A stretch of 64,000 bases of DNA, from NCBI GenBank assembly GCA_943737045.1, contig CALSFV010000444.1:64501-128500 (forward strand), read 5' to 3'. This document shows positions 46,514 to 57,400 of the stretch, piece after piece. Below the pieces are notes generated by a model. The model worked only from the letters and a program-made list of their open reading frames with translations. It did not search any database and was not told the origin of the DNA. The stretch is from Parapristionchus giblindavisi (Eukaryota > Nematoda > Chromadorea > Rhabditida > Diplogasteridae). Position 1 is the stretch's first letter. Each line of letters starts with the position of its first letter. The translations under genes were made by a program, and so were the position numbers.

Positions 46514-48900
46514 CGCCTTTCCTGAATCACGTAAAAGAACATTCTCACGGTAAAATTATTTCTGAAAAACCCTGATTCACCCTAAATTGCTGAACACTGT
46601 AAGTATTTCTTGTGTCTCACAGCGAACATACGGCTAGATATCCAGGCGGCGTTTGTATAAGCGAGAGTGCAGCCACGTTAGACGCTTTGCTTGCTAATTT
46701 TGTGGCCGGACGGATTCTACTTTTCTTTTATTATTTTTGATACATTAAAACAATCAAGCTGCTAAATGTAAGTAAATGTCCGGAATTTTTCAAGGAGTGC
46801 AATTGCGATGTTTTCGTGTAATTAAATAGTTCACTGTTGCGTAGTGATGGCGCAATCGAAGTATGACGCTCTTTTTAACACGAATAGTTATTTTGTGAAA
46901 TTGCTGTTCTCCTGAAACATAGTGGAGATCCTTTCCTTGAGACTGCCCAGGCAAAAAATTGGAATCTCTGGAATCTCTCTTTCAAGCTGCAAATTTGAGC
47001 CCCGAAACAGAATACGCGTTGATCTTTGATCTTTGTACACAAATTGTCAAGCAATAGGTGAACATAACGACTTCTCAACAGTAACACTACTTTAAAAGTG
47101 CAAAGATCAAAGATCAAAGTTCGGCAATAGAGAAAAAAAACACTTTTGTGAACTTATATCGGGAATTTGACTGATTTCATCCGAAGAGGACAAGATCAGT
47201 GAGAGAGTGAAAGCCTAAGTCTAAACCAACGCGCTGAAATTCAGTAGATCTCATCAGAACAGGGTTGTGAAACGCCAAGGAATGTATGGAGAAGGCATTG
47301 TTTGTCTAGGAAGAACATTTCATAACAGTGACCCTCTAACCCTCATCAGAACGTTTGCTGCGGCTCTGAAATTAATCAAAACTAAACCAAAATTAGGGAA
47401 ATCATTATCCGATAAATTGCGAAGCTGCCTGCTGAGCAATCATAATTTTAGAACACCTCCCCTCTGAACGGTAGGGTCTCAAACTAGTTAACCAAGTCGT
47501 GTCGTGACCAAATGACTGGGCATGTCTATTTTGAGACTAACAAGACCAGATTAACTTGACCGGAGTGAGTGAAAATTGGCCTACAGTACATCGCACGCTT
47601 AAGTAATCCCGGACACCTACCTACCGTATCACAAACGCTACAGTAACCGCAGATATTGACAGCCGTACCACAAAGGTTATAATAACCGCAGATGACCTAC
47701 AGTTCCCCGCACTTTACAGTAACCGTGGATATCGACCTACCCGACCCGCACATTACAGTAACCGTGGATACTGTATGCTGAACGTTAGAGTTATCGTGGA
47801 TATCAATCTACCGTATCCTTGTTGATTTAGTTAAGATTAACTTATCCCTACCGCTCCCGCACGGACAATTTTCACCCACTCCGTCACACAATCGCCATTC
47901 CCATTCGCTATTCCGCCATTCCGATTTTTTTGCCTGGAGAACGCTAGGGAATAAATAAATAAATAAAAATTTTAAAAATAACCACTCTCACGATGTTTCA
48001 GAAGAACACGACTTTTCAATTAAAAAAAAACTATGCATTTTCAAAAAAATGTACTTCGATTGTGTCATCACTGCTGCGGTGTTACATTTGCGAGTCGGAT
48101 ACGTATCCGGCAACTTCAATTCTGAGTGCGTTGGGTCTCGAGTGGAAAACACTTTTTTTGTCTACAAAAATACTGTAGAAGGTTGCGGTAGTCAATCATT
48201 ATTGATCAATGGTTATGGTAACTTCTTACCGTATTCCAATTGTCAATCCGGATTTTCCACTTGAGATCTAACACACTCCAAAATCGAAGTTGACGGACAC
48301 GTATCCGTCTCGCAAATGTAACACCGCATACGCAACAGTGAACTGATTTAATTACATCAACACATCATAGATTAGCACGTTGGGGGGAAGGCTTTGCGCA
48401 AACCCGGGAATCGGGAGGCAAAGCTGTGCGCATACATTTTTAAAAGTATATTCAACTGGAAATTTTCCAATTTTTGCGAGGCAAGGCTATGCGCAAGGAC
48501 TTCATGGGAAGGCAATGCTGTTCGCTAAAAAAATCGTTCTCACGCGCCTACCTATGGTGTTCCTCGATGAGTTTTGCGCATTGGCTCAAAAGATCAGTTT
48601 GATTTCTTTCCTGGATCATTCTTACAAGAAAATTTAGAACTTCTTCGAGGATCGGTTGCTACGCGAAAAAATTGCGAGAGGAGAGGAGGAGGGTTAGGCG
48701 TGGGGCGGCCAGAAACCGAAGAAGTGCCAAAAATTTTCGGGTACCCATACACAATGTTGTCCGAAAATGAATATTCTTACTCTCTTGGGTTGGTCTTTGA
48801 TCTTTTTTTCTCCCCCTCTCATTGGATATTCAAAGACTGCTAATGAACTTATGTAGATCAATGGTGACTTTTAAATGGTTCATGGTTGAGTACAGCATAT
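46514..48900. other. Gene-poor stretch with degenerate repeats
   Basis: No gene recognised. It holds a degenerate ~46-base ACAGTAACCG(C/T)(A/G)GATAT repeat at 47630-47830. A matching pair of inverted segments (TGTAATTAAATAGTTCACTGTTGCG near 46818 and its reverse complement near 48330-48355) suggests the borders of a large old element. Short frames here lack domains. Confidence 0.45.
48062..48335. mobile_element. Inverted-repeat element, ~50-base arms
   Basis: GCGGTGTTACATTTGCGAGT, CGGATACGTATCCG and CAACTTCAATT on the left are mirrored by AATCGAAGTTGACGG, ACACGTATCCGT and CTCGCAAATGTAACACCGC on the right. CGGATACGTATCCG is itself palindromic. Confidence 0.75.
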
Positions 48901-48917
48901 ACAGTTAGCTTCTGCAG

Positions 48918-49636
48918 GAAGGTGAGGTGTCGTTGCCCCTTCTCCGACAGTTGTAGGAGCAGCTCGAGCGACGACAACACTGGTGAGTTATTGATCTTTG
49001 TTTGTTGATCTTTGATCAAACGCTCCTCTTCCAGACAAGGACACATCCCGTCGCTACGTTCGTCGGCCGTCCGCCGCGTCGAAAGGGAAGGACAGGAAAG
49101 TGAGAAGAGTTAATCTTTGATCTCTGGATTTGATCTTTGATCTCGGTTAGAATTCGCAATTATTTTAAATTTATTTTACACATCAAAGCTCTCTATGATA
49201 CTTAGAGCGCCATTGATTTTATTGATGGATTCTAGGGTTGGCCTTCAGAGGGCAAAAAGAATCCGTCGATGGCCAAGAAGAGGCCTCCGCCAACCGCCGT
49301 CCATGTTGCTGGTGGAGAGCATGAAGAAAGAGTACAAGTCGATCGAAAAGGTGAGAAGATGATTGTTGATCTTTAGGATTTGATCTCTACTCTAATAGTT
49401 GTAAGAGCTACTAAACGATTACCGCATCTGGTCAACGGTCAAAGATCAAAGATCAAAATCTCGCTTCCAGACAACTACCTCAAGTCGATCCAAACGTCGT
49501 GCACCACTGCTATAACGACGTTTTCTGGAGTCAGAATCCACCAACGACGACATAACAACTACGACTTCGACGAACAATACCATGATATGACATCGAGGGG
49601 GAACTCGGTCGAGTCGACGGCTACCGTAACTATGAG
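48918..49636 (+). CDS. Four GC-rich orphan exons (partial gene)
   Basis: Exons 48918-48982, 49035-49099, 49236-49350 and 49471-49636 have GTGAGT/GTGAGA or GTATTT donors and CAG/TAG acceptors, and one frame passes through all of them. The product is basic and Ser/Arg-rich: VRCRCPFSDSCRSSSSDDN, RRYVRRPSAASKGKDRK, GWPSEGKKNPSMAKKRPPPT, then DNYLKSIQTSC and RRHNNYDFDEQYHDM. Codons end in G/C far more often than in the neighbouring conserved genes. Neither start nor stop is assigned. Family unknown. Confidence 0.42.
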
Positions 49637-50035
49637 GTATTTCCTGTTTTGAATTGGATACTGATGTGGTTGCTAGTTACTGTAGACTATTACCGTATAA
49701 TACTGTAGTGGTTAATTGTTATTTATCATTAATCAAAGTCTGAATTGATGGTTCTGTGAATTATGTAGTGGGGGATACTAGCCACTGACAGCACCAGTGC
49801 AGAGATCTCTGTCCAAAACGGGTATGGATGGACCGTCCAGAATACCATACTCCGCTTACAATGACCCTAGTTACAGTAATTCTGAATGCAGTGGTATCAC
49901 GTGTATCTCGAACTAGGAATTCGTTTTAAAATTCACTACATTCATGCTCTGCTCGTTGAAGATATTTTATTTACATATTTTACAATCCAAAATCATGACC
50001 TAGTGGTTAATTTACCGTAAACTTACTTATACTAT

Positions 50036-50350
50036 AGGGTACGGTAGCTAGATTGCGGTAGTTCGGGTTATGGTATTCAGAAAAATACAATTTGGAAAAA
50101 TTTTTTTAAAAAATCTGTTGATATAATTTCAAATATTTGGTCACGCTCCATCATAAATTTTTGGACCTCGGCCAATTCTCAACAATGAACCATGGGTTGA
50201 CTGGAAAAAAATCAGTTCCTGACGATTACGGCGACTCGCATTGTCATTACCCTTACTGTTGATAATTGTACGACTTTTGTTGTCATATGCGATATCCCAA
50301 CCAATTTAAAAAATCGATAGGCCCTCAATTTTCTGCCCAAAATGACAAAA
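50036..50350. repeat. Half copy of the 50.5-kb fold-back family
   Basis: GGTACGGTAGCTAGATTGCGG, GTTCGGGTTATGGTATTCAG, then GTTGACTGGAAAAAAATCAG and ATATCCCAACCAATTTA parallel the right half of the fold-back at 50523-51184 with substantial divergence. Confidence 0.7.
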
Positions 50351-50522
50351 CGATCCCTGAACTACTGGTATTTCCGATCCTCCTCGAAGACTAATTCTGA
50401 TGAGGGCGCTCAGGTGTGCTCTACCGCTCTCATTAAACATTTACATTTAATGTGCATGTATACTTATTCTTGTACATCAATTAATATTATTAATTTAATT
50501 AATCTATTCATTCGGATAATGG

Positions 50523-51184
50523 ATGACTATAGGGGGGTGGACAATTCGGCAACGCCCATTTCGGCAACGAGTTATAAATCGGTTGGGAGATGGTGTATGG
50601 AAACAGAAATTGTACCATTGTTATCAGTGTGGGTGTACGATATTGGGCTACCGTAACCGTCGGGAATCGCAAACTAATTTTATTTAGTCGACCCTGGGTT
50701 CATAGTTGTAAATTGCCGAAGTCGAAAAATTCATGGTGGCCGGATATCAAATACTAATTACCATTATATCAACATGAGCCAACTATTATCTTTCTGGATA
50801 CCGTAACCCGAACTACCGTAATCGAACCTGGAATTTCCGTCATTTTCGCTACAATATTGTAAGGTACGGTAGCTAGATTACGGTAGTTCGGGTTACGGTA
50901 TCCAGAAAGATAAAAGTTGGCTCACTGTTGATATAATGGCAACTAGTATTTGATCTCGGGCCATCGTGATTTTTTCGACTTTGGCCAATTTCAACCATGA
51001 ACCCCTGGTCATGGGTCGACTGAAAAAAATCAGTTCGCGATTCCCGACGGTTACGGTAGCCCAATACCGTACACCCACACTGATAACAAGTGTACAATTT
51101 TTGTTTCCATATACCATCTCCCAACCGATTTATAACTCGTTGCCGAAATGGGTGTTGCCGAATTGTCCACCAACCTGACTATAG
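50523..51184. mobile_element. Fold-back element, ~300-base arms
   Basis: Ends GGTGGACAATTCGGCAACGCC and GGTGTTGCCGAATTGTCCACC are inverted. The arms run inward through GTTATAAATCGGTTGGGAGATG, GTGTGGGTGTACG, TACCGTAACCGTCGGGAATCGC and TCTTTCTGGATACCGTAACC to a ~40-base centre near 50840. Arms differ by scattered substitutions. The long frames across it are arm sequence on both strands. Confidence 0.9.
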
Positions 51185-51351
51185 TAGACTACTACAGGAT
51201 TACGATGTAGTTATTGATTGTTTTTTATACTACATGATGACTGGTGGACTGCGATTTAGTTATTGGTTTTATATATAACAATAATACGACAGGGGTGATG
51301 TGTGGTGATTATGGCTTTTTATTGATTAATTAATGACTGGTTTGTCGTCAG

Positions 51352-51643
51352 ATGATCGAGATGGATCTCCTGGAGCCGAACGATCGATGGGCAGGGGTAC
51401 GGGAGGATGACGGTAGGTTTCGGAAAGATCAAAGAGTATATTTGAGAGATCGCAGATCTCAGTCTGAAAGATATAAGGATCAATTTGTTGGACTAGGATA
51501 AGATTTGCGATAATGACTGCGCATTTGCAGAGTCGCAACCTGTCCGCGGTGTGGTCGCGTCTTCCGAGCAGCATGCGTCGAAGCGTCTGCGGGTCACGGA
51601 GGCGGAACGGAGAGCGCGACAGGAGGGGATTGATCAGCGATAA
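51352..51643 (+). CDS. Two GC-rich orphan exons with a stop
   Basis: 51352-51412 and 51531-51643 join in phase: MIEMDLLEPNDRWAGVREDD, then SQPVRGVVASSEQHASKRLR and VTEAERRARQEGIDQR with TAA at 51641. Codon use is GC-rich, like the exons at 48.9-49.6 kb, so they may be one gene. The phase of the 49636 donor does not fit directly, so an intervening exon would be needed. Function unknown. Confidence 0.4.
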
Positions 51644-51704
51644 GCCTCATAGGTGAGCAGTGAGAGAGATTAAGATTCGATCAGTTTTAATTTGTCGTCA
51701 GGAG

Positions 51705-51870
51705 CATACGTGTGCGGCATTATCGCTAGCGACAAAACCTACCCGATTTGCCAAAATTTAATCAGAAACGATTTTTTTTAAATATTATATTTAAATGGTC
51801 TATTTTTTGCATCTGGCCAACCCGATTTTACTTTCCCTCGATAAAGGTTGTCCATATATGGATTCAAGTG
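51705..51870. repeat. Dispersed repeat C, copy 2
   Basis: Diverged partner of 46251-46405: GTGCGGCATTATCGCTAGCG, AAACCTACCCGATTTGCC, ATATTTAAATGG, CCCGATTTTACTTTCCCTCG. Confidence 0.65.
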
Positions 51871-51937
51871 GAAGTCCGAGTTGGTCGATTGATCTTTGAT
51901 CGTTTAAAGTTTATTTGTTTACTCCATTCCATTATAG

Positions 51938-53010
51938 GCGGTAGACGGGAGGACATTGAAGAGACAACAGAAGAAGAGCCAGTAGATCTGTTGGAGAAAC
52001 TAATATAATGGTAAGGTTAATTTTGTAATCCTTTTTGCCTTTTTATGTGAAACTACCAAATAGTCTTTCATTCTAAAGAAATAAATGATAACATTAAGTT
52101 GACTCATTGATTGGGTTACGAAATCGTATTATTCGTCTCTCTTTCTTTCAGTAGAGCAGACCAATCGTCAGATGAAGTTGAGTGGAGACACGAGCGAATT
52201 TGTGCTCGTTTCCGCTTCGAGGGCAACGTTGTCGCGGAAAGTACGGTAGATTTGATCAATCATTTATTATCTGACCAATTTATTGATTTATTCTAGCTTC
52301 ATCGATCGGACTGGCGTAGTGCGTTGTTGCTGGGCACGAAGAGTTGATCGTCGATGTTGAACGGAATGCAGGTGGGTTGGAATAGGTTAAAAAGTGGTCT
52401 GGGGGGGGGGGGGGGGTTGGGTACATACAATTCATATCGATCGTCATTACAGCACTTTGCATCGGTGTTTCATTCTACGTGGGATTAATGGTTACGACGG
52501 AGAATGCACGTCAATTACAGGTACGTTAGAGTTGGGCAATTCAATTATCGATTGATTCTTTCTGAATCCACTTTTTTGTGGGACTTGTCCGTCGAATGAG
52601 AGTTATTTGTTTAGATTGTTAATTTATATTGGGTAAAGATCAAAGATCACAATAATCAATTGTTAAAGATCAACTATTTGATATTATATTTTCAGTGAAT
52701 GGTCTTTCGTTACTCGTGCCAGGTTTACCGGGTGTCGTTCTGAGAAGCTGGACAATAAGGAACAAGAGGCCAGATTACGGTATTCCTCATAGGTGAGTAT
52801 GTTGGGTGAAGGGCTGTGGACAAACTGGGGAATTGTAAGCAAGGCTGTGCGCATGATGTTCCCTTATGCTGATCTATTGTAATCTACCGTATTCTATTTT
52901 CAATTACAGTAATCTGTTTTTTTTTCTAGAATGGAGTCAAAGAGAATGAGGAGATGGAGGAAGAACTGGCTCTAAATTGGATCACACTCAAGTCTTGGAC
53001 AATTAGAGTA
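51938..53010 (+). other. Further possible exons, unresolved
   Basis: Candidate exons: 51938-52006 (GRREDIEETTEEEPVDLLEK, TAA), about 52152-52240 (SSDEVEWRHERICARFRFEG), about 52452-52520 (LCIGVSFYVGLMVTTENARQ) and about 52697-52792 (GLSLLVPGLPGVVLRSWTI). They have acceptor- and donor-like edges, but I could not build one continuous frame. The region may be decayed genes or several short genes. Confidence 0.3.
52401..52416. repeat. Run of 16 G
   Basis: Uninterrupted G16 in a possible intron. It is the longest mononucleotide G run in the window and a G-quadruplex candidate. Confidence 0.95.
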
Positions 53011-53444
53011 TCGTTCAATAGGTTATCCCATTCCATATTCGTGTATTTTTGTCCCTAACACAAAGACAACAAACTAGTAATAGTGACATTATTCACTTCT
53101 CATAGATTCGTAATCTTTTCTCGTTGAAATATTTTGTATAATTTTTTTTGTTGAATTATGCTGTTGTTGATTGCCTTGTTCTAATTCATTTACCTAGAAG
53201 ATGCATTGTTCCTTTATCTGTTGTATTTATGCATTGTTTTTTTTGTGAGAATATTCAATTGTACATTATCTATTTAGGTTGTACTATTTTCCAAGTCTAG
53301 GAGATTTCATTGATTGTTATTCACGCATTCCATCTTTTCTTAATTCAGAATTGCACTATGGTTCCTTTTGTTATGTATTTGTTGTATTGTTATTTTGGTT
53401 AAACACTGTGTGTTAAAATGTTTAAACAAACTACGAAGAACGTA

Positions 53445-53700
53445 AAGTAATAATCGAGGGGGCGGGGCCAAGACGGACGGGGTACCTCGCGGGGCGGAAG
53501 GGACGGGGTACCTCGCGGGGCAGAAGTGACGGCGCTCCTCGCGAGATTTGATGTCTACCCCGCGAGGCACGCCGTCACTTCTGCCCCGCGAGGTACCCCG
53601 TCCCTTCCACCTCGCGAGGCACGCCGCGAGGCCCACCACGGGGCAGGAAGACGGTGTGCCCCGCGAGGAAAAAATACCGGAGTATACCACTGCTGCAAGA
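53445..53700. mobile_element. GC-rich palindromic-module element, copy 2
   Basis: About seven modules related to CCCCGCGAGGTACCCCGTC. The left three are in reverse orientation (GACGGGGTACCTCGCGGGG) and the right ones forward, so the whole is a fold-back. The right border CCTCGCGAGG-AAAAAATACCGGAGTATACC is the reverse complement of the border at 44.97 kb, with homology continuing outward. Confidence 0.85.
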
Positions 53701-54468
53701 TCATCTTACAATTGTTAGTCACTGTCATTGAATCTCCGTGAATGAAATATAAGTGATCAAAGAGATCTCACAATCAGCTCGTTCAAAATCCAAAAAATAC
53801 GGTATGGTGCACCGTGGTGTACTTTAATTGTCTGCGCTCTCTCACTTCTGCACACTTTCTCTCTTCAGTTCTGTCCCTGTGTCATAGAATAAATACTATA
53901 CATTTTGTAGTAGACTTATTTCCCATATTTATTTATGCTAATAATCAACGAAATTTGTACGTATTCAGACATAACTAACAATAATGAATGAAAATTACAT
54001 AGAAATCCGTAAAAGATTGGGAAAGGAAGAGACAAAACAATATGAATTATTTAATCTAATCACACCGGTGAAAGTAACAGTAACATAATCGATTACCTAA
54101 AACGATTTATGGTATCATAGTATACTAGAAATTCAGATAAATTGAGCAAGTACTATACATGACCACAGAATATCCTTTCGTGAATATAAATCTCCCGAAG
54201 TCCAAGCGATGGCCACGAATTATTCACAACTATTATTCTTTATTCACTATGTAGTAATTCGAGAGGATAATGGGGGTTCATATTCACGAAAGGAAATACT
54301 GCGGGACTGTAATAAAAGAAGTTCAATATCAATGGCTTTAGTGTATTTGGGTCATGTATTAGATATATTAGAATATAAAACAAATGGATGAGAATGCAAA
54401 TGGAATGAAGAAAGCCCGTAAAAGGTTCAATATGAATTATTCCGAATAATCGAAGATTCTCATGAGAT
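53701..54468. other. 3' flank of SPTLC2, no gene recognised
   Basis: AT-rich. The open frames here have no domain-like composition. Confidence 0.5.
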
Positions 54469-57400
54469 TCAATAGAATACAGGTTCAGGATTGAGATCTT
54501 CGTGTCCAAACTTTGTACCTGTCAAATCTCCTACTTCAGAGCATACTTCCAATACCTTTAAGAGACATCTTTCATTATAGATCTGATTAGTATGAGAAAT
54601 ATACCTTATCAAGTTGTTCTTTCGTATGATCAGCACTAATACAGAATCGTGCTCGTGCCTTTGTAAGAGGAGTAGCAGGGAATGCAACGGATACTATACC
54701 AACTCCTCTCTTTAATGTTTCACGTCCAAAACAACTGAAATATAGAAATATCAACATCAATAGACACATCAACACACATCAAAGAACCAATTTGTCGTTC
54801 CTTTAATTTTCTACCGATTATTGAACTTTTGCACAAAAAATGTGATATTGAATAACTTACACGACTTTGGTGATATAGAAAGTCATAAGAGGAACAACAG
54901 GAGAGTCCATATGACCATAGACAACAAATCCTAATTGCTTCAGACGAGCACGGAAATATCTATGAAGATATAGAATTAATAGATGATAAAAATTATGAAA
55001 TGATGACCAATGGTAATAATAAATGAAAAAAATGAGAGTAGAAATAAATGAAACCTGCTATTTCTAAGTAGATTATCAGCTTTCAATCTTCCAATATTCG
55101 TTCCATCTTCTCCTTCCATTATTTTCATCGCTGCTTTCACCTTAAAAACAAATACAATTTATCATTTCAATTTTTCTATTTAACTGAAATACGTCTCCCT
55201 ACCGCAGTTTCATTTAATTCTTGAACTTTTTCAGAAATTTTTTCACACAACTTTTTCAAAGCCAGTCAAACATTCTGACTCGCTTAACAATAAGCACAGT
55301 AATCCTATCTCTATCTCAAAATACTAAAATGACCGTATTCCAAATGACTACAGTACCTGTGCAATGACGGGAGGAGACATGGCAGGACCATAACATGCTC
55401 CAGCACATGTAGCTCTTACGTGTCGAATAGTAGCCTACAGTAATCCAATGATTCATTCTGTATCATACAATAGTATAAGTATCAAACTCACAGCAGATCC
55501 TCCAATATAACCTCCAGCAGCAGCAAAACTCTTAGTAAGAGTACCCATCATAATATCAATATCATGAGGATTACATCCCCAATATTCAACTACTCCCTTT
55601 CCAGTTGGACCAAGAGCTCCTATAAATCATAGATCTATCTATCATACATCATTCTCTACGTTAGTCTTCTTAGAAACAACTTTAAATAATTCAATTATGT
55701 GAGTACATTTCGAAGGGAGTCCACCAGAATATTTTTACGATTTTTTCGAATGAACTGACATGATAACTAACCAACGGAATGAGCTTCGTCAAGGAACAAA
55801 TATGAATTATATTTCTTCTTAATACGAATAAACTCTGGTAGATTAACAATAGATCCTTCCATTGAATAGATTCCCTCTACGATTATTAATACCTAATAAT
55901 CAATATATTCAATCTATCACCTTATTATGTCAAACATCTTCATACCTTATTGTAAGGTTTACCAGTCTTTGGACTAGGTTTACATAAAGCTGATCTTAAC
56001 TTCTTCTCACAATCAATCACATCTATAGAGTAAATGATATGTTATTTATATAGTAGATGAATATGATACCATTATGTTTGAAGACCTTGATAGTTGCACC
56101 AGAGATACGACTACCAAGAACAAGAGAAGAATGATTGAGAGCATCCGACATTATCAATGAACCCTGTATTCATTCATTCTTTCAAATATTCATTCATTTC
56201 TATTCATTCATTCCTATTCATATATGATCTATGGTATCATACTTATCAATTTCCTTGTACTCAACTCATATACATCAATGAACCAAGTCTTATTATCAGT
56301 AATAAAAGAAGAAAAAGGACAATGTAATCATTTTATCTCATACTTTTATCTATACAATCTATACCCTCTTCTCACCTCATCGACAAGAGCTGAGATATTC
56401 ATTGAATTCGTTCCAAATCCCATAGGGAATGCAATAGCTGCATCTACTCCTAGATATCGTGCTATACACTCTTCAAGTTCACGATGTACATGATGATTAC
56501 CTTAAAGTCATTGATTACATCATACAGTACCTCTATCATCATTACGGTTCATTCCTCATTAATAATATGTTAAACTTTTAGATTAATGAACCATCAAAAC
56601 GAAAAAAAGTTCAACATTTTTCACGGACTTGATGTAACGTTTTCAGGGAGGTGTGTCCAATGTATGTAGGAGTAGAAAATTTTTTCATGTTACATAAATA
56701 TGAGTACATACCAATTTCATGTCTAGTACTTGCTATATGTAGTCCATATTTATCAATGGAAGCTGCAGCTGCATCAGTACATGGACCATTATCATTCGAG
56801 AAACCAAGGTAATTGTATGAACCAAGATTGATCACTTCTGATATTGAACCAGTGTATCTGAAAGAGATAACAGTAAACTGATAAATTACATATTGTAGGT
56901 AGCCCATATTTTAACTACTGTATATTTAAAATAAAGTGTGATAAATAATGTATCATACTGTAGTTCATAATAGATTACGATGTGAACGATTAAAGAATAG
57001 TCAGTAAATCATTTATTGTAAGTGAGATCAAGAAGAGAAAGGCACAATGTGAGATAGAGTATGTATTTCATTCGAGGAATAATCAAACATGTTTCATAAT
57101 CTCTGAATAGAAAGCCAGAACGAGAGCACTTCCCATTCCACGGAAGACATTTGATAGAGCACCCTGAATATATCCAATCAATCAAAATAACAATTATAAT
57201 GATGATCAACCTTATAAAATGCTTTAGCTCCTCCCTCTTCAACATAGATTCGTCTCCAACAGTCTAATGTGTTCTAAAAACAACAAATGAATCAACACTA
57301 TCCACTACATCATTGAGATCACCTTGTATAGAGTATCAGTTCTTCCACTTTGCATCATCATTCGTCTTCTTACAGTATCCCAAGGATAGCACACAAGACC

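Noticed and set aside
50342..51278. Open frames with shared YDIGLP/RYWATVTVG-like peptides
   Set aside because: They belong to the arms of the 50.5-kb fold-back element and repeat on both strands.
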